Counted from the stretch's first letter, positions 47,285-55,815 are shown. The stretch: DNA of 64,000 bases from Jatrophihabitans endophyticus (GCF_900129455.1 NZ_FQVU01000002.1:930001-994000), one strand, 5' to 3'. The notes: generated by a model from the letters alone, not told the origin. Translations and numbers: made by a program.

Positions 47285-48670
47285 ATGACGGTGGTCGACG
47301 ACGCGCGCGGGCGCAACGGCGCCGGCGCTGCCGAGTTCGACCGCACGCCGCCGCAAGCCGTCGAGGCCGAGCAGTCGGTCCTCGGCGCCATGATGCTGAG
47401 CAAGGACGCGATCGCCGACGTCGTCGAGGTCATCCGGCCGGGCGACTTCTACCGGCCCGCGCACCAGCTCGTCTACGACGCCGTCCTCGATCTCTATTCG
47501 CGCGGCGAGCCGGCCGACGCCGTCACCGTCTCGGCCGAGTTGACTCGGGGGGGTCAACTCGGCCGGGTCGGCGGCGCGCCGTACCTGCACACCCTGATCT
47601 CGATGGTGCCCACCGCGGCCAACGCCGGGTACTACGCGCAGATCGTCGCCGACCGCGCGACGCTGCGGCGGCTCGTCACCGCCGGCACCCGCATCGTCCA
47701 GATGGGCTACGACGCGTCGTCCGGCGACGGTGAGGACTCCGGCGCCATCGACGACGTCGTCGACCGCGCCCAGGTCGAGATCTACGACGTCACCGAGCGG
47801 CGCGCGACCGAGGACTACGTCCACATCGAGACGTTGCTGCAGTCCACCCTCGACGAGATCGAGAAGATCTCGGCCACCGGCGGCATTGGCACCGGTATAC
47901 CGACCGGTTTCCAGCAGCTCGATGAGATCACCAACGGCCTGCACCCGGGGCAGATGGTCACGGTCGCCGGCCGGCCGGGTAGCGGCAAGTCGACGCTCGC
48001 CCTCGATTTTGCGCGTTCCTCCGCAATCAAGAACCAGAAGCCCACGGCCATCTTCTCCCTCGAGATGGGCAAGCTCGAGATCATGATGCGGCTGTTCAGC
48101 GCCGAGGCCGGCGTGGCGCTGCAGAACATGCGCTCGGGTCACATGAGCGACCAGGACTGGCGGCGTCTCGCGCTGCGGTCGTCCGAGCTGGCCGAGGCGC
48201 CGCTGTTCATCGACGACTCGCCCAACCTGACGATGATGGAGATCCGGGCCAAGGCCCGCCGGCTCAGCCAGCGCCACGACCTGCAGCTGATCGTCATCGA
48301 CTACCTGCAGCTGATGACGAGCGGCAAGCGGGTCGAGTCGCGCCAGCAGGAGGTCTCCGAGTTCAGCCGCGCCGTCAAGCTGCTGGCCAAGGAGCTCGAC
48401 GTCCCCGTCGTCGTCCTGTCGCAGCTCAACCGTGGCTCCGAGCAGCGCACCGACAAGAAGCCCATGCTCTCCGACCTCCGCGAGTCCGGCTCGATCGAGC
48501 AGGACTCCGACGTCGTGGTCCTCGTCCACCGCCCGGACCTCTACGAGCCCGAGACCGAGCGCGCCGGCGAGGCCGACCTGATCATCGCCAAGCACCGCAA
48601 CGGCCCCACCGCCACCGTCGCCGTCGCCTTCCAGGGCCGTTACTCCCGCTTCGCCGACATGCCCAGCTGA
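47285..48670 (+). CDS. dnaB: Replicative DNA helicase DnaB
   Basis: A 461-residue hexameric fork helicase. The N-terminal domain has PPQAVEAEQSVLGAMMLS. The RecA-type motor has Walker A AGRPGSGKSTLALD, Walker B IVIDYLQLM and the arginine-finger region LSQLNRGSEQR, then ESGSIEQDSD. There is no intein, unlike several mycobacterial dnaB genes. ATG 47285 has GAGAGGG eight bases upstream; the in-frame GTG 47264 has no site. A TATCCT box at 47256-47261 may be the -10. Confidence 0.97.
   Translation: MTVVDDARGRNGAGAAEFDRTPPQAVEAEQSVLGAMMLSKDAIADVVEVIRPGDFYRPAHQLVYDAVLDLYSRGEPADAVTVSAELTRGGQLGRVGGAPYLHTLISMVPTAANAGYYAQIVADRATLRRLVTAGTRIVQMGYDASSGDGEDSGAIDDVVDRAQVEIYDVTERRATEDYVHIETLLQSTLDEIEKISATGGIGTGIPTGFQQLDEITNGLHPGQMVTVAGRPGSGKSTLALDFARSSAIKNQKPTAIFSLEMGKLEIMMRLFSAEAGVALQNMRSGHMSDQDWRRLALRSSELAEAPLFIDDSPNLTMMEIRAKARRLSQRHDLQLIVIDYLQLMTSGKRVESRQQEVSEFSRAVKLLAKELDVPVVVLSQLNRGSEQRTDKKPMLSDLRESGSIEQDSDVVVLVHRPDLYEPETERAGEADLIIAKHRNGPTATVAVAFQGRYSRFADMPS
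47532..47565 (+). repeat. 13-bp palindrome inside dnaB
   Basis: CGGCCGAGTTGAC (47532-47544) and its exact complement (47553-47565) flank 8 bases, within codons for AELTRGGQLGR. Several codons used here (TTG, ACT, GGG, CAA) are rare in neighbouring genes, so the palindrome is favoured by synonymous choice. Confidence 0.75.
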
Positions 48671-48782
48671 CGACGACGGCATTCGTAACGAGCGAGGTCC
48701 GCACGTCTTGTTTGCGGCACGGCTGTCGGTCGTCGGAGTCTCGACGTCGGCGCCGAACGGGAGCAGCGGGTCTGGCACTGGA

Positions 48783-49292
48783 TCACCGATGGACCTGCTC
48801 GCCTCCGTGGATGGCCTTGCGAGAACAGGTCAGCAGCGCGCTCAGCGTTCGATCTGCTGGCAGGTGTATGGCGCAGTCGCCCGCGGCGAGCCGGGTGGCG
48901 TTGTCCATGCGACGGGCTTGACGGACGCCCAGTTCGATGCACAGCTCCGCGAACTCCATGGCCTCCTCCGCTTGCATGTGAGCGAGCAGGGACGATCGCA
49001 GGTTCGCGACGCCCGTCATGAAGGCCGACGAGTCGGCGTCGGTGGCTTCGAGGGCGGTGACGACCTCGAATATGGCTCTTTCCTCGGCGAGCCGCCGGGC
49101 GACGACGGCGGCGCCGTCCGCCAGCTCGACCGCAGCGCGAGGATGGACGATTTCCTGTTCGGTGGTCTCGTGGACCGCGAGATGACGACGCAGCTGGTCG
49201 AATGACGGCCAGCGGGTCTCCGCGTCGGCGGCCATCAGGGCGTCGAGCAGGGTCTCGATCTCGCGATGTTGGGCCTGCAGGTGAGCGACCAC
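48783..49292 (-). CDS. Hemerythrin HHE-domain protein
   Basis: A 169-residue helical protein with diiron ligands in the HHE order: LQAQHREIETLL, LAVHETTEQEIVHP and LLAHMQAEEAMEF. Such proteins sense or bind oxygen, NO or iron. GTG 49292 lacks a clear ribosome site and the frame is open upstream, so the N-terminus is uncertain. It is on the strand of the CLC/PRC-barrel pair and 47 bases beyond it. Confidence 0.8.
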   Translation of the reverse strand: MVAHLQAQHREIETLLDALMAADAETRWPSFDQLRRHLAVHETTEQEIVHPRAAVELADGAAVVARRLAEERAIFEVVTALEATDADSSAFMTGVANLRSSLLAHMQAEEAMEFAELCIELGVRQARRMDNATRLAAGDCAIHLPADRTLSALLTCSRKAIHGGEQVHR

Positions 49293-49339
49293 CGTCGCCG
49301 CCGACCAGGCGGGGTGATGACGGCCCGTCCCGTGGACAG

Positions 49340-49732
49340 TTACAAGGATCCCCAGAACGGCGGGTAGGCGTAGTAGGCGTACAGCTCGCTGTAGGCGGCG
49401 GGGGCCGGCACCACCTCGGGGTCGTACCGCGGGGCTCCGGCAATGCGCTCATGGGTCTGATCGATGTGGACGACGTCGTCGGTGATGCGTGCAATGGCTT
49501 CGACGGGCACGAACGAGGCGGTGGCGCCGATGCCCAGGACGCCGCCGTGTTCGATGCGCAGCATGCGGACCCTGTGATGGGTCTGGTCCACCAGCAGGTT
49601 CTGGATCCGGCCGAGCTGTTCGCCGTTCCGGTCGAGGACTCGCCGGCCGCGGATGTCCTCGTCGTCGGACGAGAGGGTTTGGCCCTGGTCGCTGAGTTTG
49701 ACCAAGATGTGGTGAGCGGATCCAAGACTCAT
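49340..49732 (-). CDS. PRC-barrel domain protein
   Basis: A 130-residue protein. The PRC-barrel spans about residues 18-90 (LSSDDEDIRGRRVLDRNGEQ, LVDQTHHRVRMLRIEHGG, FVPVEAIARITDDVVHI), followed by a Tyr/Pro-rich tail (AYYAYPPFWGSL). ATG 49732 has GGAGAAC and overlaps the CLC stop by 4 bases, so it is translated with the channel. PRC-barrels bind RNA or proteins and are often stress-linked; no specific role is visible. Confidence 0.8.
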   Translation of the reverse strand: MSLGSAHHILVKLSDQGQTLSSDDEDIRGRRVLDRNGEQLGRIQNLLVDQTHHRVRMLRIEHGGVLGIGATASFVPVEAIARITDDVVHIDQTHERIAGAPRYDPEVVPAPAAYSELYAYYAYPPFWGSL

Positions 49733-51570
49733 GATGTCGTTCTCCTGTCGATGGCGGTCGAATCGTCGTGGGATCGGGGTGCCGGCATCCCGGGGTCCGG
49801 GCCGGCAGCGTTGAGCGAAGCTCCGATGGGAAGAGTTCCGCTGCTGAGGACCAGGAGCAGATCGCGGTGCCGTATCCACCCGGTGATCGCGTTCTCGGAG
49901 TCGACGACGGGGACCGCTCCGGCGCCGCGTTCCAGTTCGTGCAGGACGACGCCGAGTGGTGTTTCCGGCGTAACGGGGGTGGTCGTCGTTGTCAGCGAGC
50001 GAGCGGTCGTCGTCTCGCCGGCGGCCAGCGCGTTGATGACGTCGACCGCCGCAAGGACGCCGAGGTAAGTTCCGCGGTCGTCGGCGACCGGGAGATGGCT
50101 CTCGGCGGAGTCGGCGAACATCGCGGCGCCGTCCTCGAGGCGCAGACTCTCACGCACCGCGGTGGGGGGTGCGGTCATCACGTCCGATGCCGGCCTCCGG
50201 CGCAGTGCGGCGTCGGCGGGCTCGTCGATGTCGATCCCGCGGCGGAGGAGCTTGCGGGTGTACACGGTGTCGTGCGAAACGAAGTGGCTGACGCCGGCGG
50301 CCAGCACGATCGCGAGCATGAGCGGCAGGATGATGGTGTACTCACCGGTGAGTTCGAACAGGATGACCACGGCCGTGATCGGCGCCCGGGCGGCACCGGC
50401 GAAGACCGCGCCCATGCCGATGAGCGCGTACGTTCCGATGGATCCTGCGGTATCGGGTGCGATCGCATGCGCGGCGTCCCCGAACACGGCGCCCGTCATC
50501 GCACCGCAGAACAGGGCGGGAGCGAAGACCCCGCCCGACCCGCCGATACCGATGGTGACGCTGCAGACGAAGAGCTTGCCGACGAGCAGGGCGACGAGGA
50601 ACGCCACTCCGTAGCCGCCGGCCACGGCCCTGCCGAGCACGGGGTAACCCACGCCGTACATCTCGGGCAGTGCGAGCAGCAGGCCGCCCAGGAGCAGCCC
50701 CCCGACGGCGGGCCGCGCCCACTCCGGACCCCGCCAGACCCAGTCACAGACGTCCTCGACGGCGTAGAGCACGCGGGAGAAGGCGACACCGGTCAGGCCG
50801 GCGATGAGCCCGAGCACCGCGAAGAGCGGGTACTGGGACACGTGGTCTACGCGGAACGCGGGCAGGGACAGGAACGGGTTGTCGCCGAGGACGGACCGGC
50901 CGACGACGCTGGCGGTGACCGAGGAGAGCACGACCATGCCGAACGACTCGGTGGCCCACTCCCGGAGGATGATCTCCATCGCGAAGAAGACGCCTGCCAG
51001 CGGCGCGTTGAACGTCGCGGCGATACCTCCGGCCGCGCCGCAGGCGACGAGGAGCCTGGTGCGCTGCTCTCCCAGCCGGCAGACCTGGCCCAGCGTGGAG
51101 CCGAGCGCGGATCCGATCTGGACGATCGGTCCTTCGCGCCCCACCGATCCGCCACCGCCGATGCACAGCGCGGACGCCAGGGCCTTGACGACGGCGACCT
51201 GCGGCCGGATCCGCCCCCCATTGCGGGCCACCGCCACCATGACCTCGGGCACGCCGTGTCCGCGGGCCTCGCGTGCGAACAGATATATCAACGGTCCGTA
51301 CAGCAGCCCGGCCACGACCGGCGTCAGCACGACGAAGTACCGGCCGAGAAACGCGACGTGCGGATTCGCGACGTGGCCGAGACCGGCGTAGTCCTCGTGC
51401 CCGGAAAAGAGCCGGGTCAGCCCCTCGATCAGGTACCGGAACGCCACGGCGCCGAGCCCTGCCCCGCCGCCGATGAACAGCGACAGAACGACCAGTCTCA
51501 GCCGTTCCGAACGGGCAGCGCCCAGACGGGACGGGATCACTCGCATCACAGACACAATTGCATGATGCAA
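49729..51570 (-). CDS. CLC-type chloride channel/transporter with CBS pair
   Basis: A 613-residue protein. The CLC core has the three anion-path signatures GHGVPEVM, GREGPIVQ (gating Glu present, as in exchangers) and GGVFAPALF. Two CBS domains (about 465-585) follow with VMTAPPTAVRESLRLEDGAA. ATG 51570 lies inside a palindromic operator; ATG 51546 (MRVIPSRL) is an alternative start. No Shine-Dalgarno at either. Divergent from marR, so the palindrome at 51557-51592 probably controls it. Confidence 0.88.
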   Translation of the reverse strand: MHHAIVSVMRVIPSRLGAARSERLRLVVLSLFIGGGAGLGAVAFRYLIEGLTRLFSGHEDYAGLGHVANPHVAFLGRYFVVLTPVVAGLLYGPLIYLFAREARGHGVPEVMVAVARNGGRIRPQVAVVKALASALCIGGGGSVGREGPIVQIGSALGSTLGQVCRLGEQRTRLLVACGAAGGIAATFNAPLAGVFFAMEIILREWATESFGMVVLSSVTASVVGRSVLGDNPFLSLPAFRVDHVSQYPLFAVLGLIAGLTGVAFSRVLYAVEDVCDWVWRGPEWARPAVGGLLLGGLLLALPEMYGVGYPVLGRAVAGGYGVAFLVALLVGKLFVCSVTIGIGGSGGVFAPALFCGAMTGAVFGDAAHAIAPDTAGSIGTYALIGMGAVFAGAARAPITAVVILFELTGEYTIILPLMLAIVLAAGVSHFVSHDTVYTRKLLRRGIDIDEPADAALRRRPASDVMTAPPTAVRESLRLEDGAAMFADSAESHLPVADDRGTYLGVLAAVDVINALAAGETTTARSLTTTTTPVTPETPLGVVLHELERGAGAVPVVDSENAITGWIRHRDLLLVLSSGTLPIGASLNAAGPDPGMPAPRSHDDSTAIDRRTTS

Positions 51571-51592
51571 TCTTTGCTAACATCAATGCAAA
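51557..51592. promoter_or_regulatory. Palindromic MarR-type operator between clc and marR
   Basis: ATTGCATGATGCAAT (51557-51571) is a perfect 15-base palindrome covering the first possible CLC start codon. TTTGC-N10-GCAAA (51573-51592) is a second, related inverted repeat. This AT-rich pair stands out from its surroundings and sits between a MarR gene and a divergent membrane-protein operon, the usual MarR arrangement. Confidence 0.65.
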
Positions 51593-51658
51593 CGACGGGG
51601 TCGACCGCGACGACGCTCGCGGCCCCGACCGAGCCGAAGCGCAAGGAGCGACGAGCCC

Positions 51659-51712
51659 ATGACGACGATGCTCCGCGCGACGCGAACGATCTTCGGCCGG
51701 ATTGGGCGCTGA
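51659..51712 (+). CDS. Possible 17-codon leader peptide of marR
   Basis: ATG 51659 has AAGGAG ten bases upstream, better than any other site here, and reads MTTMLRATRTIFGRIGR to a TGA at 51710-51712. The marR GTG follows 1 base later. It could be a coupling leader, or evidence that the true marR N-terminus involves a frameshift. No homology claim. Confidence 0.3.
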   Translation: MTTMLRATRTIFGRIGR

Positions 51713-51713
51713 C

Positions 51714-52205
51714 GTGGGTCCTCCAGCAGCGGATCACCACCATGGCGACGACGAAGTCGTCGAGGCAGTGCTGCGCGCATCGCGTGTCCTCGTCGCGGTC
51801 TCGGTCAGGTCGTTGTCAGCGCTCGACGATGCGGTGACCCCCACGCAGTTCCGGACCCTGGTCGTGCTCGACGGTCACGACGGCGTGAACCTCAACCAGC
51901 TCGCCGACATCCTGGGTGTCAACGCCTCGACGGCGATGCGCACCATCGACAGGCTGCTCGCCGCGGATCTCGTCACGCGAACGGAGAATCCAGCCAACCG
52001 CCGTCAGGTGCTCCTCGGCCTCACCAAGCAGGGCGCCCGGCTGGTGGCGAGGGTGACCAGTCGCCGGCGCAAGGAGATCGCCCGCATCGTCGCCGCCGTC
52101 CCGGAGCGACAACGCGGGCCGCTCGTCGCGGCGCTCCGGGCTTTCGCCGACGCTGCCGGTGAGCCGGACCCCAGACCCGACGCCGTCTCGGTGTTGGGTT
52201 GGTGA
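51714..52205 (+). CDS. MarR-family transcriptional regulator
   Basis: A winged-helix regulator of 163 residues. The recognition region is LNQLADILGVNASTAMRTIDRLLAADLVTRTENPANRRQVLLGLTKQG. Start choice is GTG 51714, directly after a leader ORF; TTG 51702 is in frame. Divergent from the CLC-PRC-barrel genes with palindromic sites between, so it likely represses them and itself. The ligand is unknown. Confidence 0.85.
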   Translation: MGPPAADHHHGDDEVVEAVLRASRVLVAVSVRSLSALDDAVTPTQFRTLVVLDGHDGVNLNQLADILGVNASTAMRTIDRLLAADLVTRTENPANRRQVLLGLTKQGARLVARVTSRRRKEIARIVAAVPERQRGPLVAALRAFADAAGEPDPRPDAVSVLGW

Positions 52206-52274
52206 GGCCGCCGACATGACCTGGTCACCCACACGAGCCTGCCGGCGCGATGACGCCAGCTTCGGCGGCGGGCG

Positions 52275-52784
52275 ATGAGTGACAGCACCGCACTCAGCTG
52301 GCGATCACGGCGTGCTCGCGGTGCGGCCCCTACACGGCGCATCGAACTGGTACGCGCGGCGTGGGGCGGTCTGCTCCTCGCGGTCCCACACATGGTCCTC
52401 GGCCCTACGGAAGCCGGACGCGAGGACCGTCGGGCGGTCGTGGTCACCCGCATGCTGGGCGGCCGGCACCTGACGCAGGCTGCCCTGTCAGGCATCCGCC
52501 CGTCCTACGAGGTGCTTGCAATGTGGGTGTGGGTCGACGCCGTGCACGCAGCCACCGCAGCAGGCCTGGCCGGCAGCGACCGGGCTCGCGCGCGTGCTGC
52601 CCTTGTCGACACCGTCGTCGCTGCCGTGTGGGCACTGGCCGGCTATCACGATCTCAGCTCGGCACATCCGGCCGGAGACCGCCACCAGCGACGGCGCGAC
52701 CAGCTCGCGCGAACCGTGTTGGACGTCGTACCCGGCGGGCGCCTGCTGCGCCGCCGACCCGACATCCACCGATCCAACTCGTGA
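52275..52784 (+). CDS. Hypothetical membrane-associated protein
   Basis: A 169-residue protein with two to three moderately hydrophobic helices: RAAWGGLLLAVPHMVLG, SYEVLAMWVWVDAVHAATA and ALVDTVVAAVWALAGYHDL. RMLGGRHLTQAALSG is conserved in a family of small actinobacterial membrane proteins I know only as uncharacterised. ATG 52275 has a weak site. Followed by GTGAGGAGGG and a short ORF. Confidence 0.6.
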   Translation: MSDSTALSWRSRRARGAAPTRRIELVRAAWGGLLLAVPHMVLGPTEAGREDRRAVVVTRMLGGRHLTQAALSGIRPSYEVLAMWVWVDAVHAATAAGLAGSDRARARAALVDTVVAAVWALAGYHDLSSAHPAGDRHQRRRDQLARTVLDVVPGGRLLRRRPDIHRSNS

Positions 52785-52796
52785 GGAGGGTCACCC

Positions 52797-52934
52797 ATGA
52801 CCTCTTCGCCCGACGACATCCCTGAGATCCTCATGCCTCAGCGGTGGCAGACCAATGCAGCCGTGCGTACCTACGAGAATCGGCGCGTGAAGAGAAGCCA
52901 CTCGACTCGACCGGCGAGGCGGGAGTTCAGGTAG
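52797..52934 (+). CDS. Possible small protein (45 aa)
   Basis: ATG 52797 has a very strong GAGGAGGG seven bases upstream and a 45-codon frame ending TAG at 52932. It is basic and polar with no span. Its 3' half is antisense to the gene 52871-53041, so probably only one is real. The ribosome site is the main support. Confidence 0.35.
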   Translation: MTSSPDDIPEILMPQRWQTNAAVRTYENRRVKRSHSTRPARREFR

Positions 52935-53041
52935 CGGTCGGCGAGACTCTCCGGTTCGTCCTCGAACGCGCGCGCCGCGATCTCTTCCATCTCGTGACGC
53001 GTCATGGGTCGAAGCTTGCCGTCCTCGTCCATGGCGTACAC
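52871..53041 (-). CDS. Small hypothetical protein (56 aa)
   Basis: From GTG 53041 (with AAGGGA about 10 bases upstream) the frame reads MYAMDEDGKLRPMTRHEMEE and continues with FEDEPESLADRYLNSRLAGR, a composition like a genuine soluble helical protein. No known domain. It competes with the plus-strand frame 52797-52934. Confidence 0.45.
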   Translation of the reverse strand: MYAMDEDGKLRPMTRHEMEEIAARAFEDEPESLADRYLNSRLAGRVEWLLFTRRFS

Positions 53042-53104
53042 GGCTGATGGTCCCTTGTCGTGGTCAGTCGGTGGGCAGGGCAAAGGTGCGTTGCCGTGTT
53101 TGCG

Positions 53105-53410
53105 TCAGGCCAGGCGGAAGTGATCCTGCAGGCCCGTCAGCTCAAGCAGCCGGAGGACGGTGGGGGAGGTGTTGAGCAGCGTCAGCTCCGACTTGTAGTC
53201 GCGGGTCAGCTCCTCCTGCGTGCGGACGAGCATGCCCAGCCCGACGGAGTCGATGAAGTCGACGCCGCTGAGGTCGATCGCGACGAGGGTCGCGCCCGCC
53301 TCGGCCTCGGCGGCCGCCGTCTCGTACACGCGGTAGGCCTCGCGGGCATCCATCGTGCCGTGCACGGTCAGGGTTGCGACGGAGTCGGCGCGGCGGGCGG
53401 TGATGTCCAT
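53105..53410 (-). CDS. STAS-domain anti-sigma-factor antagonist
   Basis: A 101-residue protein of the SpoIIAA/RsbV fold. The phosphorylatable serine is S55 in SGVDFIDSVGLGMLV. It would bind an anti-sigma kinase and free a sigma factor. No partner kinase is adjacent. ATG 53410 gives the normal family length; there is no strong ribosome site, and longer upstream frames have no homology. Confidence 0.85.
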   Translation of the reverse strand: MDITARRADSVATLTVHGTMDAREAYRVYETAAAEAEAGATLVAIDLSGVDFIDSVGLGMLVRTQEELTRDYKSELTLLNTSPTVLRLLELTGLQDHFRLA

Positions 53411-53662
53411 GGTCACGGTGTGCCCGGCTCGACGATGCCGATCTCCTGCCGTTGCGACTCGGAGAAGCAGCGCTCCGCGCATCCTGCATGCCTGGAGTGA
53501 CGCTCCGGCACGGGGCCGCGGCCGAGCCGTTGGCGACCAGGATCGACATATGGGGCAGCCCCGACGAATCGCGTCGGCACGCGTCAACCGACGTTAGAGT
53601 CGGCGCGGGCGGGGGCATATCCGCGCCGTCGAAGTGTGGCTCTGGACCTTGGGAGGGGACGG

Positions 53663-54853
53663 ATGAGCCGACTCAGTAGGGCAATTCTGATCGTGGCGTC
53701 GTTGGCGGCCGCGGCGGTGGTGGTGCCGGCGACCGACAGCGTCGCGGGCGTCAGCCGCCATGGACCCACATCGTTCCTGACGGTCGCCGGCGCCGCCGGT
53801 GAGCCGATCACCCAGGGCAAGGTGTGGACCTTCGACGACACCGACGGCCTGTTGCAGTTCTCCGGCAATGAGGGCCGGCTGACCTGGCGTCTGTCGACTC
53901 GCTATGGCGACGGCAACACCGACTACGAGGTGGAGCTGGCCGCGCCTGTGGGCGGACAGCTCACGACCGGCACCTACACGAACGTTGCCCGTGCCGGCTT
54001 CAACGGGACGCACGCCGGTCTGTCGGTCTCCGGCCAGGGGCGGGCGTGCAACACCCTCACCGGCAGCGTGTTGATCCGCTCGATCACGACGAACCAGTTC
54101 GGCGGCGTCACCGAGCTGGACGCGTCCTTCACGCAGTACTGCGACGGGTCGAAGGTGCCGCTGAACGGCAGCCTGCAGTACCACGCCCCCGTGCGGCACG
54201 CGGTGACGCTGACCTCGTCGCACCCCGTCACGGTGCTGGGCCAGCCGACGACGCTCACCGCGCAGGTGCACCGGGGCTCGTCCGTCTTCTTCTATGACGG
54301 CACCAAGCGCATCGGCCGGGCCAAGGCAGACTCGTTCGGGCTCGCACGCCTGACCACGGCCACGCTCAAGGCCGGCACCCACCAGCTCACCGCGCGCAGG
54401 GGCAAGCACTCGTCGGTCCGGGTGCGTCAGCGCGTCGACGGAAGCGCGACGTCGTTCTGGTTCCGCTCCGTCGGCGGCGACGGACTCGCCACCGGCGCCA
54501 CTGCCGCGTACACGCCGACCTCGAGCCAGATGCCGATCTCCGCCACGACGAGAAAGATCACCGTCGACGTCGGCGGTGACGCCTCGTGGGACGTCGTCGT
54601 GCAATCACCGACCCGCACGGCACTGCGCCCCGGCACGTACGAGCACACGCAGCAGGGGCCGACGGCGACGTCCGCGGGCGTGATGATGTACGGCGGCGGC
54701 AACGCCTGCGACACCCAGAGCGGCTCGCTGCACGTCTCGTCGCTGCGGGCGAACAAGCGCGGCGTCATCACCGCCGTCGCCCTCAGCTTCGCCGTCTACT
54801 GCAACGGCTCTGCCTACCCGCTGCGGGGAACGCTGCACTACACCGCAGCCTGA
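53663..54853 (+). CDS. Secreted protein with duplicated two-cysteine domain around an Ig-like repeat
   Basis: A 396-residue exported protein. It has a signal peptide (to about residue 30), domain A (about 38-175), an Ig-like repeat (about 180-255, PVTVLGQPTTLTAQV ... FYDGTKRIGRAKAD) and domain B (about 265-396). A and B are homologous: both end with CNTLTGSVLI/CDTQSGSLHV, then SFTQYCDGSKVPLNGSLQYH/SFAVYCNGSAYPLRGTLHY, each with one Cys pair likely to form a disulfide. GGGAGGGG precedes ATG 53663. No named family is recognised; a cell-surface or extracellular binding role is likely. Confidence 0.75.
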   Translation: MSRLSRAILIVASLAAAAVVVPATDSVAGVSRHGPTSFLTVAGAAGEPITQGKVWTFDDTDGLLQFSGNEGRLTWRLSTRYGDGNTDYEVELAAPVGGQLTTGTYTNVARAGFNGTHAGLSVSGQGRACNTLTGSVLIRSITTNQFGGVTELDASFTQYCDGSKVPLNGSLQYHAPVRHAVTLTSSHPVTVLGQPTTLTAQVHRGSSVFFYDGTKRIGRAKADSFGLARLTTATLKAGTHQLTARRGKHSSVRVRQRVDGSATSFWFRSVGGDGLATGATAAYTPTSSQMPISATTRKITVDVGGDASWDVVVQSPTRTALRPGTYEHTQQGPTATSAGVMMYGGGNACDTQSGSLHVSSLRANKRGVITAVALSFAVYCNGSAYPLRGTLHYTAA

Positions 54854-54966
54854 CGACGCGGCCGGCGCGCTCGGAGCTCGAGTGCGCCGGCCCAACTCGA
54901 GCGATGACCTAGCGCGACTGCCGATGCCCGGGCGCAGTGTCTGCCACCCCGAGGCACAATCTTGTC

Positions 54967-55326
54967 GTGCGGCTCGGCGGCGATCTCGACTCCCACTACC
55001 TGCCTGGTGATGAGTACAACCAGCCCCACTACCGGGTGAGCTTGTGGACCGGGACCACCGAGGAGTGGGTCGAGATCTACGAAGCTGACGTGGACGAGGT
55101 GCTCACGTGGGTCGCTGCCCATTCCGACGGACGGGCAGCGACCATCTGGGCACGGATCGCCTTGCAGGGCGGCGAAGATCAACAGATCATCGACGTCCGA
55201 CTGCGCGGGATCGATCCCACTGGGTACGACGAGGATTACCCGCCCTGGGCGGAACGGGTCGGTTCGCCGACTGCCCGTCCGGATGGGGCTGCGGCGGAGG
55301 CCTCAGCCACGCGGATCAGCGAGTAA
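54967..55326 (+). CDS. Hypothetical protein, probably leaderless
   Basis: From GTG 54967 a 119-residue soluble acidic protein reads MRLGGDLDSHYLPGDEYNQP with EEWVEIYEADVDEVLTWVAA and a disordered tail. CACAAT at 54955-54960 would be a -10 placing the transcript start at the GTG itself. An upstream GTG (54937) is in frame but would precede that box. No known domain. Confidence 0.55.
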   Translation: MRLGGDLDSHYLPGDEYNQPHYRVSLWTGTTEEWVEIYEADVDEVLTWVAAHSDGRAATIWARIALQGGEDQQIIDVRLRGIDPTGYDEDYPPWAERVGSPTARPDGAAAEASATRISE

Positions 55327-55378
55327 CAGCCGCAGCTGGCCGGCCGCCGCGGGCTGCTGAAGCCGACGAACACGCGTC

Positions 55379-55783
55379 CTAGTCGTCTGGCCAGAGGCAA
55401 TCACCGCGGGCGACCGCGGCGACGACGACCTCGGTCACCTCGATCAGGATCGCCTTCGCCGACACCGGCATCACGAAGAGAGTTCGCGCGGATCTGAACG
55501 AAGTGGCAGGGGCGTCGACCGTGATCTTCCATCCGGTGTCACCCCATGCCTCGAGGTTGCGTCCCAGGTACTGCGCCACGGAGCCGAGATCAGAGCCCAT
55601 GGCCAGTTCGCCGGCCCCGGCGAGCGGGGCGTTGCGGACCACGTTGACGTAGTACAGCTCACCCTGCGGTGAGTAGACGTCGACCCGCGCGATCAGCTGT
55701 GCCGACAGCCGCTTGCGCCGCGGTCGACGACGATCGGTCCGCACCCGCCACCGCGGTGCAGGCAACGCGCGTTCGTCATCCAC
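55379..55783 (-). CDS. Hypothetical protein
   Basis: A 134-residue soluble protein. After a basic N-terminus (RTDRRRPRRKRL) comes an alpha/beta part: QLIARVDVYSPQGELYYVNVV, YLGRNLEAWGDTGWKITVDA and a hydrophobic ILIEVTEVVVAAVARGDCLW end. GTG 55783 follows a GATACT box by 6 bases, suggesting a leaderless transcript. It lies 32 bases after the LysE gene on the same strand. No known domain. Confidence 0.55.
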   Translation of the reverse strand: MDDERALPAPRWRVRTDRRRPRRKRLSAQLIARVDVYSPQGELYYVNVVRNAPLAGAGELAMGSDLGSVAQYLGRNLEAWGDTGWKITVDAPATSFRSARTLFVMPVSAKAILIEVTEVVVAAVARGDCLWPDD

Positions 55784-55815
55784 GCCCGCAGTATCGCCCG
55801 ACCGCGAGCGGAACG

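Noticed and set aside
47285-48670. Intein in dnaB
   Set aside because: The gene is 461 codons with uninterrupted Walker A and B regions; no intein splice motifs.
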